A stretch of DNA of 9,505 nucleotides from Phycisphaerales bacterium (lineage in GTDB: Bacteria > Planctomycetota > Phycisphaerae > Tepidisphaerales > Tepidisphaeraceae): positions 2,640 to 12,144 of the forward strand of contig PMAK01000189.1 in assembly GCA_003153655.1 (NCBI GenBank), in the 5' to 3' direction. The notes beneath the pieces are model-generated. The model was not told the DNA's origin, made no database searches, and was given only the letters and a program-made list of their open reading frames with translations. The position numbers and the translations under genes were made by a program. Below are positions 1 to 6,399 of this stretch, in pieces (the first letter of the stretch is position 1; each line of letters starts with the position of its first letter).

Positions 1-37
1 ACTGCCTCATAAGAGAAACGCGAGAAAAGGGTTATGA

Positions 38-1174
38 TCAGGTGGCCCGGTCCAACACGAGATTATCTCGGTGAACAGCTTCGTCATAAGCCGCCTCGGC
101 AATGAGTTCTCGGATCTGCTGGCTCTTTTTGCCCCGGATTCGGCTCATGTCGGCGGCCGAATAATTGGTTAGTCCCCGCGCGATGATTTTTCCGTCCGGG
201 CCTTGGATCGCGACGATATCTCCGCGATCAAAGTCCCCCTCCACTTTCACGATCCCTGCCGGCAATAAACTTTTATTCTGCTCTACGAGCGCCCGGCGGG
301 CTCCCTCGTCCACGACAATCGTTCCCGCCGGCCGGGCTGCGCCGATCCATCGGCTGCGGCTCGAACGCTTCTTGCTCGCGGCTGCGGCAAAGAGCGTTCC
401 CAATTCTTCTCCCGCGAGCAGACGCGGAAGGATTCGATCCATCCGCCCATCGGCGATGATCATCGCATCACCGGCTTCGTTGACCATTTGTGCCGCGTGA
501 AGTTTGGAATCCATGCCCCCTTTGCCAAACTCTGATTTCTCATCGCGCACGAGGTTGCGGCCCTCTTCCACACTCGTCACGAGCCGCACCGGTTGATTGT
601 TCTTGTCGAGCAGTCCATCCACAACTGATAACAACACCAGCAATTCCGCTCGCAGTGCGTGAGCCAGCAGGGCCGCCAGAATGTCGTTGTCGCCGAAGGT
701 GATTCTTACGAGTTCCGCAGTGCTGACTGTGTCGTTCTCGTTGACGATCGGAATCGCGTTCATCTCATGGACGGCCGAGATTGTGTTGCCGAGATTGAGG
801 AACCTTGCCCGGTCGTCGATGTCCTCGCGCGTCACCAGCAATTGGGCGACGGGCAGATGATGCGGCTCAAACGCATCCGCCCATACGTCCATCAGCCGGC
901 GCTGCCCGACGGCGGCGATTGCCTGAAGCTTCGCCAGATCGGTTGGGCGCTGGTTGAGGCCGAGTTCCCGCAGTCCGCAGCCGATCGCGCCGGAACTGAC
1001 GATCGTGACCCGCACGCCATCCTCTCGCAGTAGAACCACCTGTTCGGCAATTTTCGCAACGAAGGGGGCATCAATGCGTCCCTGGCTGTCGCTGAGCAAT
1101 TGCGTGCCGAGCTTCACTACCAGGGTGCGGACCTTTCCTAGATGTTCAGCGCGGGTAGCCATGATTGCGCCCAT
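38..1174 (-). CDS. proB: Glutamate 5-kinase (ProB) with C-terminal PUA domain
   Basis: Cytoplasmic kinase that phosphorylates L-glutamate to glutamyl 5-phosphate with ATP, the first step of proline synthesis. Numbering from the outermost ATG at 1183, the amino-acid kinase domain covers about residues 18-265: VVKLGT (22-27) for phosphate binding, IVSSGAI (61-67), the glutamate-site NENDTVS (148-154), FGDND (163-167) and GKGGMDSK (220-227). A PUA domain follows at about 285-365. The length (about 380 aa) is normal for the two-domain form. Three in-frame ATGs lie at 1183, 1174 and 1162. I chose 1174 because an AAGGG Shine-Dalgarno sits 9 nt before it, whereas the same AAGGG directly abuts the 1183 ATG. 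A possible ATG at 10-8 on the same strand just after the stop could begin a downstream gene such as proA, but only three codons are visible. The upstream region is AT-rich and shared with the divergent gene at 1453. Confidence 0.96.
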   Translation of the reverse strand: MGAIMATRAEHLGKVRTLVVKLGTQLLSDSQGRIDAPFVAKIAEQVVLLREDGVRVTIVSSGAIGCGLRELGLNQRPTDLAKLQAIAAVGQRRLMDVWADAFEPHHLPVAQLLVTREDIDDRARFLNLGNTISAVHEMNAIPIVNENDTVSTAELVRITFGDNDILAALLAHALRAELLVLLSVVDGLLDKNNQPVRLVTSVEEGRNLVRDEKSEFGKGGMDSKLHAAQMVNEAGDAMIIADGRMDRILPRLLAGEELGTLFAAAASKKRSSRSRWIGAARPAGTIVVDEGARRALVEQNKSLLPAGIVKVEGDFDRGDIVAIQGPDGKIIARGLTNYSAADMSRIRGKKSQQIRELIAEAAYDEAVHRDNLVLDRAT

Positions 1175-1199
1175 TGTCGCCATCCCTTATGTCTGTTTC

Positions 1200-1353
1200 A
1201 AATTGATTCGTCGAATATTTAATATAAATATATGTAAAATATATAGATATATAAAATATATCTCCATTAAATAGATCCAGAATGTTAAAATAGTAAAGAT
1301 TCTAAATAGTCATTTCCGATACTCAAAGTGTCGCAAGTTATCTATTTTAACAT
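1200..1353. promoter_or_regulatory. AT-rich divergent intergenic region
   Basis: The spacer between proB and the divergent B12-domain-like gene is strikingly AT-rich, with runs of TATA/ATATA between about 1213 and 1265, unlike the GC-rich genes beside it. It holds a short palindrome, AGATATA/TATATCT, at 1245-1251 and 1257-1263, and a longer inverted repeat listed separately. It must contain the promoters of both genes, but with so many TATAAT-like hexamers I cannot assign a specific one. The rest of the spacer (1354-1446) shows only a GGAG ribosome-binding site at 1439-1442. Confidence 0.5.
1282..1353. repeat. 12-bp perfect inverted repeat
   Basis: ATGTTAAAATAG at 1282-1293 is the exact reverse complement of CTATTTTAACAT at 1342-1353, with 48 nt between the arms. 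It lies in the shared upstream region of two divergent genes, so it could bind a dimeric regulator at two sites or form a cruciform. In such AT-rich DNA a chance match is more likely than usual. Function unknown. Confidence 0.55.
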
Positions 1354-1452
1354 GCGGCCAAGGAACGACGGGTGGCACGGAAGCCTCCATAACTCACTTA
1401 GTGCGTCCTCCAGTATTGGGAAGTTTGGACGACGCAATGGAGATCTGTGCCA

Positions 1453-2235
1453 ATGAGTTTATCCATCCCCAGCACCACTCTCGCTCAGCGTTACCTCAAG
1501 CCTCTTCTGGAAGGCGACCGCGCCGAATGCCGGAAGGTTATCGAGACGGCCTTCTTTGAAGGTGCGACAGCTTACGAGATGATGACCGAAATGCTCTGGC
1601 CGGTTATGGAACTGGTCCAGTCGCATTACCGCGAGGATCGTATTACCCAGAGCACGCTGAATCTGGCTACGCGGCTCAATCGAAGTATCACCGATCAGGT
1701 GTCGGCCCGGCTCGAACGCCGGCCGGCCAATGGTCGCAAGACGTTGATCTTCTGCGGCGCGGAAGAGCCGGAGGAACTCGGTGGCCAGATCACTTCCGAT
1801 CTGTTTGAGGCGGATGGCTGGATGACGAAGTTTGCTGGTGGCGGCGTGCCGGATGATGAGGTGCTTAAGCTTATCGGTGAATTTCGGCCTAATCTGCTGG
1901 TTATGTGCGGAACGCTGCCCAGCGGTGTGCCATCGGTGCGAAAATTGATCGACTATCTCCGCGAGGTGAACAGTTGCCCGGAGATGCAGATCCTGTGCTG
2001 CGGCGGAATCTATAAGCGGGCCGAGGGATTGTCGGAAGAGATCGGCGCGGACTTGTACGCTCCGGATGGAGCACATGCGGTGCAGGTTGCCAATGCTAAT
2101 CCATCGCGGAAAGCGACTGTGGATCAGCAAACCGTGGGTCGGACCCGGCGCATCCGCAAGGCGGCGGCGCGCAAGGCGGCCAGCGCGCAGCGGCAACTGG
2201 TTAAGACGCAACCTGGTGAAGAAGAGGCTGCGTAA
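1453..2235 (+). CDS. B12-binding-domain-like protein lacking the cobalamin histidine
   Basis: The architecture matches cobalamin-binding modules: a helical cap-like region (about residues 8-85) and a Rossmann-like domain (about 95-215). The canonical D-x-H-x-x-G motif that supplies the lower ligand of B12 is replaced by EPEELGG (about 105-111), with Glu where His is expected. The cap also lacks its usual Glu-His pair (QST there). The later strand motifs VMCGTLPSG and CCGGIYKR, and the ending IGADLYAPDGAHAV, fit the fold well. A Lys/Arg-rich tail (RTRRIRKAAARKAA, after about residue 230) suggests nucleic acid or polyanion contact, which is an inference. I chose ATG 1453 over GTG 1447 because GGAG at 1439-1442 is 10 nt from the ATG but only 4 nt from the GTG. 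The gene stands alone and ends in a strong terminator. It may be a sensor or regulator using the fold without base-off B12 binding; its role is unknown. Confidence 0.75.
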   Translation: MSLSIPSTTLAQRYLKPLLEGDRAECRKVIETAFFEGATAYEMMTEMLWPVMELVQSHYREDRITQSTLNLATRLNRSITDQVSARLERRPANGRKTLIFCGAEEPEELGGQITSDLFEADGWMTKFAGGGVPDDEVLKLIGEFRPNLLVMCGTLPSGVPSVRKLIDYLREVNSCPEMQILCCGGIYKRAEGLSEEIGADLYAPDGAHAVQVANANPSRKATVDQQTVGRTRRIRKAAARKAASAQRQLVKTQPGEEEAA

Positions 2236-2310
2236 CTCAGGTTCGGAATGCGATAAACCAATGGCCGCGAACTGATTTGAATCGCGGCGTTGGCCCTCCA
2301 AAACTCCTTT

Positions 2311-2330
2311 TTCATGCATGGACGCATGAA
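2311..2330 (+). repeat. Hairpin just before the terminator
   Basis: TTCATGC (2311-2317) and GCATGAA (2324-2330) form a perfect 7-bp stem with a 6-nt loop directly abutting the terminator stem. It may stabilise the 3' end of the upstream mRNA. Confidence 0.5.
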
Positions 2331-2368
2331 GCAGCGGCGCCTCCTCCGGAGCGCTGCTGGTTTTTTTT
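2330..2368 (+). terminator. Rho-independent terminator of the B12-like gene
   Basis: AGCAGCG (2330-2336) pairs with CGCTGCT (2352-2358), and CTCC/GGAG pair inside the loop. GG and eight T residues (2361-2368) follow, then a second T run. The position about 95 nt after the stop at 2235 makes it the 3' end of that transcript. Confidence 0.82.
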
Positions 2369-2406
2369 GGTCTTTTTGCGGATTTCAAGTTTGGCCGCTG
2401 TCCAGC

Positions 2407-2412
2407 TAATAT
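2407..2412 (+). promoter_or_regulatory. Candidate -10 box for a leaderless lipoprotein mRNA
   Basis: TAATAT lies exactly 6 nt before the ATG at 2419, which would place transcription start at the start codon. No properly spaced Shine-Dalgarno is seen; GGCGGG abuts the ATG directly. The best -35 match, TTTCAA at 2383-2388, is weak. Confidence 0.35.
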
Positions 2413-2418
2413 GGCGGG

Positions 2419-2811
2419 ATGAACAAGACCGTAATATCGCGTCTCATCGCTATCGCTCTGCTCCCTGTAATGGCTGGGTGTATGACATCATCGCTCGCGG
2501 TGGCTCCGCCGGTGACTTCGGCTCAATTGGCCGTGATCCGCGATCAATATCGACGAATGGATCCGGAGGCGCGTGTGGGCGTGGTGACGGCTGTTTTGCC
2601 CAGTTCTCATCTGGCTTCGGTGGGGAGCATTCCGGCCAAGGACTTCTCCGTTGGCGATGTGGTCTCATTCATCGATTCCAACCAGGTTTTGCTGACGATG
2701 GGACATGTGGAAACCGTCACCCAGAGTTCGATCATCGTTAAGTACGATCCGCCAGCGGCGACCGGGCGCGAGCCGGTGCAGGGCGATATGGCCGTCCGCG
2801 CGATCCACTAG
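2419..2811 (+). CDS. Small lipoprotein, unknown function
   Basis: A 130-aa protein with a lipoprotein signal: positively charged N-terminus (NKTVISR), hydrophobic core and a lipobox-like MAGC with the acceptor cysteine at residue 21. The mature part (about 110 aa) is mostly hydrophilic and has a segment that looks beta-rich (VGVVTAVLPSS ... VGDVVSFID ... ILLTMGHVE-like pattern). This suggests a small envelope domain, but I do not recognise the family. It follows a strong terminator and so likely has its own promoter. Its stop (2809-2811) is only 10 nt before the likely start of maf, so the two are probably co-transcribed. The signal sequence is good evidence that the gene is real; its function is unknown. 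Confidence 0.72.
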   Translation: MNKTVISRLIAIALLPVMAGCMTSSLAVAPPVTSAQLAVIRDQYRRMDPEARVGVVTAVLPSSHLASVGSIPAKDFSVGDVVSFIDSNQVLLTMGHVETVTQSSIIVKYDPPAATGREPVQGDMAVRAIH

Positions 2812-2821
2812 CGAGGGGCGG

Positions 2822-3415
2822 ATTATCCATTCCACGCGAGTTCGGCTGATTCTCGCCAGCGCTTCGCCGCAGCGGCGAAGGCTGCTGGCTGAGGCGGGGT
2901 ATGATTTTCTTGTGCATCCTGCGGATGTGGATGAGGCGTTGATTGGCCGGGGTTTGCCGGCGTCCGAAGCGGCCCTGGCAATCGCGCGGGCTAAGGGCGA
3001 GGCGGTTTCGGCTCAGTTTCCCGAGGATGTTGTTCTGGCGGCGGATACGATTGTCGCGCTGGAGGAGACGATTCTGGGGAAGGCGGCGGATGCCGCGGAG
3101 GCGCGGGGGATTCTTTCGCGGTTGTCGGGGACTTTCCATCAGGTCATTACTGGGGTTGTTGTGATCAATGGGCGATCCGGCGCGCGATTGGGGCAGCAGG
3201 TTGTATCGACGGTGGAGATGAAGCCGCTGACGAGTGAGGAGATTGAGGCTTATATTGCATCGCATCAATGGCGGGGCAAAGCCGGGGCGTATGGGATTCA
3301 GGATTCCGATCCGTTTGTGCGACGGATGTCGGGGTGCTTGACGAATATTGTGGGGTTGCCGATGACGACTACGCGGAAGCTGCTGGGTGAGGCGGGGATT
3401 GAGCCGGGCGGGTAG
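2822..3415 (+). CDS. maf: Maf-family nucleoside triphosphate pyrophosphatase
   Basis: Maf proteins hydrolyse non-canonical or excess NTPs (dTTP/UTP-type in this subgroup) to NMP and pyrophosphate. The family motifs are all present. From the chosen start they are LILASASPQRR (9-19, with Gln where many members have Arg), AADTIV (73-78), and the C-terminal block WRGKAGAYGIQDSDPFVRRMSG... (150 onwards) ending in TNIVGLP. The length of about 197 aa is normal. The start is unusual: no ATG, GTG or TTG lies in frame between 2705 and the conserved LILAS. ATG 2705 would add 39 residues of junk-like sequence lying inside the upstream lipoprotein gene. A GAGGGG ribosome-binding site (2813-2818) instead points to ATT 2822 or ATC 2825 as a non-canonical start. 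Identity is secure; the exact start is not. Confidence 0.9.
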   Translation: MIHSTRVRLILASASPQRRRLLAEAGYDFLVHPADVDEALIGRGLPASEAALAIARAKGEAVSAQFPEDVVLAADTIVALEETILGKAADAAEARGILSRLSGTFHQVITGVVVINGRSGARLGQQVVSTVEMKPLTSEEIEAYIASHQWRGKAGAYGIQDSDPFVRRMSGCLTNIVGLPMTTTRKLLGEAGIEPGG

Positions 3416-3442
3416 GTTTACACAAGTTTACAGAACGTTACA
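3416..3442. repeat. Three 10-bp-phased GTTTACA-type repeats
   Basis: GTTTACA begins at 3416 and again at 3426, and the related CGTTACA begins at 3436, an exact 10-bp period (one helical turn). They start immediately after the maf stop codon. This is the layout of binding sites on one face of the helix, for a regulator or a recombinase. Function not known. Confidence 0.5.
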
Positions 3443-3563
3443 CTTTTCAGGTTTTGATTAGTGTGTGCTAGCTTTTATTTTTGCTTGCAAGTTATTTAGG
3501 GGAAATTGGTTAGCGAATATTATGCGTTTGAATCAATTGCGATCGCGACAAAAGTGTAACGTT
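3434..3563. repeat. 14-bp perfect inverted repeat flanking a 102-bp AT-rich core
   Basis: AACGTTACACTTTT (3434-3447) is the exact reverse complement of AAAAGTGTAACGTT (3550-3563). The 102 nt between are AT-rich and hold no gene. The element sits between the convergent ends of maf and the minus-strand gene ending at 3598, at the border of the accessory region. It resembles the ends of a small non-autonomous element or an attachment or regulatory site. No target duplication is visible. Confidence 0.6.
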
Positions 3564-3597
3564 TGGTGAAAGGTTGCGTAGATTGCCACCGGTCCGG

Positions 3598-4158
3598 CTA
3601 GTGAATTGAGCGAATGCTTATATCGGGCACTGTCGTTTCCGATTGCATATATAGCGCGAGCAACGTCGCCAACGCATCGGAATGTGACTTATCCATATCA
3701 AGGCGAGTCCACAGGAGACGTAGATCGATATAGGAGTCAATTGAATAAACATCCGCGTGGGTTCGCGTCAGAAATGATTGAACGGCGGATCGCGCGGTAC
3801 GAGCCGCCCATGGTGGGGCTATTAGATCAAAGCCGCATTGAAGTTGTCGCAGGCCAGAGAGCTCATCCATCGATTGGTCGTCCACGTTCGGCAGTACATA
3901 GATGAGCCAATCTTCGATGCGATATCCCCTTGAGTGCGCGGCCAGTAGGGGGCGCTCGGGGCGTCCCGTCCATCGTGGTCCCGACAGCATAAAATCAAGC
4001 GAACTTCGTGTCATGGCGAGTGCCGCCGCGTGATATTGGCCGATTGCGTCAGCCTGACGAAGTAAAGCGCCAACCACGAACTCAGTGCTGCACGATCTCC
4101 AATTTGGGGGCAATTCAAGCATGATGCGCGTGTCATTCTGTACCGATTTTGGAAGCAT
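3598..4158 (-). CDS. Unrecognised protein divergent from the XRE-HNH genes
   Basis: A 186-aa protein that I cannot assign to a family. It is predicted soluble: no signal peptide or membrane segment is seen. Recognisable patches are an N-terminal helical part (VGALLRQADAIGQYHAAA), a Trp-containing middle (RGYRIEDWLIYVLPNVDD) and an acidic C-terminal helix (DMDKSHSDALATLLALYMQ). ATG 4158 is preferred because GGAAG lies 8 nt upstream; an in-frame TTG at 4185 is possible but has no such site. It starts only about 26 bp from the XRE regulator on the other strand, so the two probably share a control region and perhaps a system. Codon use looks coding throughout. Options include an immunity or antitoxin partner, or a restriction accessory protein; all are guesses from position. 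Confidence 0.65.
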   Translation of the reverse strand: MLPKSVQNDTRIMLELPPNWRSCSTEFVVGALLRQADAIGQYHAAALAMTRSSLDFMLSGPRWTGRPERPLLAAHSRGYRIEDWLIYVLPNVDDQSMDELSGLRQLQCGFDLIAPPWAARTARSAVQSFLTRTHADVYSIDSYIDLRLLWTRLDMDKSHSDALATLLALYMQSETTVPDISIRSIH

Positions 4159-4184
4159 CGTAACTCGCTTCCATGATAGGAGCA

Positions 4185-4463
4185 ATGAGAAAGTCCGTGT
4201 ACACGGCGGAATATGGTGTTCTGCGAGCGGAACTTAGAGCTTCCAGGGCAAAGGCCGGGCTGTCGCAGCGGCAGCTTGCGGAGCGACTGAAGGTCCCCCA
4301 TAGCTGGGTGGCCAAGGTCGAGAGCGGGGAGCGCCGAATTGATTTGATCGAATGCGGCTGGTTTCTTGCCTCATGCGGCGTTGATCCGGTTTTGGTGCTC
4401 AAACGGATCATGCGGCCGCTATCGCTATCGGCGGCGCGCCGCCAATCCAAGGGGGGCGACTGA
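4185..4463 (+). CDS. XRE-family helix-turn-helix regulator
   Basis: A small (about 92 aa) cytoplasmic DNA-binding protein of the Cro/CI type. The helix-turn-helix covers about residues 17-55 from this start: RASRAKAGLSQRQLAERL, then PHSWVAKVESGERRIDLIE, with the classic Q-x-x-L-A and S-x-V-x-x-x-E-x-G-x-R pattern. Family members usually begin 'M(R)KSVYTxEY', which supports ATG 4185. ATG 4173 (four residues longer) and GTG 4197 are alternatives, and none has an ideal ribosome-binding site (AGGAG lies 2 nt before 4185). The stop is 2 nt before the HNH start, so the two are co-translated. By analogy with controller proteins of restriction modules and toxin-antitoxin repressors it likely regulates this operon and the divergent gene. 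Confidence 0.88.
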   Translation: MRKSVYTAEYGVLRAELRASRAKAGLSQRQLAERLKVPHSWVAKVESGERRIDLIECGWFLASCGVDPVLVLKRIMRPLSLSAARRQSKGGD

Positions 4464-4465
4464 TC

Positions 4466-5065
4466 ATGTCGCTCGCCCCTGACGATCATCGCCGAAAACT
4501 GCTGATGGCGGCATTTCAAATGCCATCGGTCCAGACGATGGTGTCGCGGAAATCCAGCATAACCAACGCATTCGTCAGCGCGATCATTCCGGTTATTGTG
4601 CCGACGCATGATGAGATTGAGGAGGCACTGCGAATCCTCGGAATGGAGCCGCATGACGTTCAGTGCGCCTATTGTGGGGACAAGGCCAGTGAGTGGGATC
4701 ATCTGCGGCCACTCGTTCTGGATCGCCGACCCACGGGATATGTTTCGGAGATCGCAAACCTTGTCCCATCGTGTGGCAAATGCAATCAGAGCAAGGGTAA
4801 CAAGCCATGGCGCGAGTGGATGGTGAGTTCAGCCCGCCTTTCTCCAACCGGGCGCGGCATCGCCGGTGTCGCGGATCGAATCGGGAAATTGGAGAAATAT
4901 GCGCAGTGGCGCTCCCCGACGCGGATTGATTTCGAGTCTGTCCTGGGGCGCGATGGATGGGAACACGATTGGTCCTTATGCGAAGCGGTTATCGAACAAC
5001 TTCGGCGGTGCCAAGACGTAGCAGATACTCTTCGGGCACAAATTGGGAACTCGCTGAAATGCTGA
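4466..5065 (+). CDS. HNH endonuclease
   Basis: A 199-aa protein with a complete, zinc-ribbon-type HNH nuclease core in the middle: C67-A-Y-C70, then WDH (D78, H79) as the catalytic acid/His pair, then N98-L-V-P-S-C103-G-K-C106-N107-Q-S-K-G. The first 60 residues and the last 80 (KLEKYAQWRS ... W-EHDWSL) are outside the core and unrecognised; they may give target specificity. GGGGGG at 4451-4456 is the ribosome-binding site, 9 nt before the ATG. It follows the XRE gene by 2 nt, and no methyltransferase is nearby. It could be a solitary restriction enzyme, a homing-type or methyl-dependent nuclease, or a toxin-like effector. The nuclease assignment is firm; the role is not. Confidence 0.9.
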   Translation: MSLAPDDHRRKLLMAAFQMPSVQTMVSRKSSITNAFVSAIIPVIVPTHDEIEEALRILGMEPHDVQCAYCGDKASEWDHLRPLVLDRRPTGYVSEIANLVPSCGKCNQSKGNKPWREWMVSSARLSPTGRGIAGVADRIGKLEKYAQWRSPTRIDFESVLGRDGWEHDWSLCEAVIEQLRRCQDVADTLRAQIGNSLKC

Positions 5066-5102
5066 CCAAACATTCGGGACTTCGCCCGGAGCCCAGATTG
5101 AT

Positions 5103-6239
5103 ATGAGCAAATCACCGAAGAAGCTCCACCAAACCAGTCTTGCCAAGCCAACGGCCAGTAATGTGGCATCGCCAGCCGATTTCGATGATGTGCTTGCCTT
5201 GATCGAAGCGGCCCGCATTCGCGCTTTCGCAGTTGTTAATACGACCCTGATTGACCTTTACTGGTCGATTGGTGAGCGTATCGCCATGAAGGTCGCCGAA
5301 GGAAAATGGGGGAAGGGAACCGTCCAGGAACTGGCTGGGCACATCCAGCGCCGACAGCCCAATGCCCGCGGATTTTCCGCCAGCAATCTTTGGCGGATGA
5401 GGCAATTTTACGACACCTATCGCGGCCTTCCAAAACTCGCACCACTGGTGCGAGAATTGTCGTGGACTCACAACCTCCTTATTATGAGCCGCAGTACGCG
5501 GGATGAGGAGCGCGAATTTTATCTCCGGCTTTGCGTTCGGGAGAGGTGGAGCAAGCGGCAACTTGAGCGGCAGCTTGCCGGAGCGTTATTCGAACGGGTC
5601 GCGCTGTCTCCGGTAAAACTCGCACCACCGGTGCGAGAAATTCATCCCCTGGCCACCGCTGTATTCAGGGACAGCTACCTCGTCGAGTTTCTTGATCTTC
5701 CCAAGGACCATTCCGAAGCCAATCTTCACGACGGACTTGTCGCAAAGCTCAGGGATTTCCTCATCGAACTTGGTCGTGATTTCTGCTTTGTCGGCAGTCA
5801 TTATCCCGTACAGGTTGGTGGCCGCGATTTTGAAATCGATCTGCTCTTTTTCCATCGCGGCCTCAATTGCCTCGTGGATATCGAATTGAAGATCGACGAA
5901 TTTCAGCCCGAGTATCTCGGCAAGTTACAGTTCTATCTGGAGGCGCTTGACCGCGATGTGAAGAAGCCGCACGAAAATCCCGCAATCGGCCTTTTGCTCT
6001 GTGCCACCAAGGATCACGAGGTAGCGGAATACGCCTTGAGCCGCTCCGCTTCTCCGGCACTGGTCGCGGAATATCGGACCCGATTGCCCAATAAGAAGCT
6101 GCTGCAAGCCAAGCTCCACGAATTCTACGAATCAGCCCGAGATGCGGTACCGATGCTCGACACCATCGTACATAAAGCAAAGAAAAAACGAAGAAAGCGT
6201 TTCAGTAAACGACGCATTCGAGGACCGCATGATCGGTAG
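5103..6239 (+). CDS. DUF1016/YhcG-type PD-(D/E)XK nuclease
   Basis: A 378-aa cytoplasmic protein of the YhcG family. The N-terminal DUF1016 domain (about 25-165) has the typical FSASNLWRMRQFY and LSWTHNLLI motifs. The C-terminal nuclease domain (about 185-345) has VGGRDFEIDLLFFHRGLNCL and VDIELK, giving the PD-(D/E)XK residues D246, E261 and K263, followed by YLGKLQFYLEALDRD. A Lys/Arg-rich tail (about 358-372) is extra. The length is normal for the family. CGGAG (5087-5091) lies 11 nt before the ATG. Members are often found in defence islands and next to type I restriction systems, but their substrate is not established. The gene lies 37 nt downstream of the HNH gene on the same strand and may share its transcript. 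Confidence 0.93.
   Translation: MSKSPKKLHQTSLAKPTASNVASPADFDDVLALIEAARIRAFAVVNTTLIDLYWSIGERIAMKVAEGKWGKGTVQELAGHIQRRQPNARGFSASNLWRMRQFYDTYRGLPKLAPLVRELSWTHNLLIMSRSTRDEEREFYLRLCVRERWSKRQLERQLAGALFERVALSPVKLAPPVREIHPLATAVFRDSYLVEFLDLPKDHSEANLHDGLVAKLRDFLIELGRDFCFVGSHYPVQVGGRDFEIDLLFFHRGLNCLVDIELKIDEFQPEYLGKLQFYLEALDRDVKKPHENPAIGLLLCATKDHEVAEYALSRSASPALVAEYRTRLPNKKLLQAKLHEFYESARDAVPMLDTIVHKAKKKRRKRFSKRRIRGPHDR
5432..5639 (+). repeat. Duplicated palindrome inside the DUF1016 gene
   Basis: A 25-nt sequence occurs at 5432-5456 and again at 5615-5639 with one mismatch, 183 nt apart and in frame. Each copy holds a palindrome: CTCGCACCA/TGGTGCGAG (9-bp arms, 1-nt spacer, 5436-5454) and CTCGCACC/GGTGCGAG (8-bp arms, 3-nt spacer, 5619-5637). 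The copies encode KLAPLVREL (111-119) and KLAPPVREI (172-180). Confidence 0.75.
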
Positions 6240-6399
6240 ATGGTCCACTTAACCGTAGTCACCAAACGCCGCGAAATCAGTCACCGGCAATGGACCCGAG
6301 ACCCGGTATCAGATGGAAAAAGCTGTGATATGAAACCGCATTGGAGTGTCGCATTTTCTTTTGGCTCAACGTAACCTTATCGATTACCCTCTGGATTAG

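Noticed and set aside
8..10. Possible ATG of proA on the minus strand after proB
   Set aside because: Only three codons are visible and no ribosome-binding site is clear; too little to call.
954..1274. Open frames on the plus strand inside and after proB
   Set aside because: They overlap proB in reverse and end in AT-rich junk; proB motifs are complete.
1459..2388. 309-codon open frame on the minus strand
   Set aside because: It lies antisense to the 1453-2235 gene, whose domain pattern and terminator are convincing. The reverse frame encodes Arg/His-rich sequence with no family resemblance.
2277..2741. Plus-strand open frame covering the terminator and lipoprotein start
   Set aside because: It crosses the terminator hairpin and overlaps the lipoprotein gene in another frame; no start site or motif supports it.
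6240..6399. HigB toxin or a degraded remnant upstream of higA
   Set aside because: Translation in the three forward frames gives short stop-interrupted pieces without HigB-like motifs.
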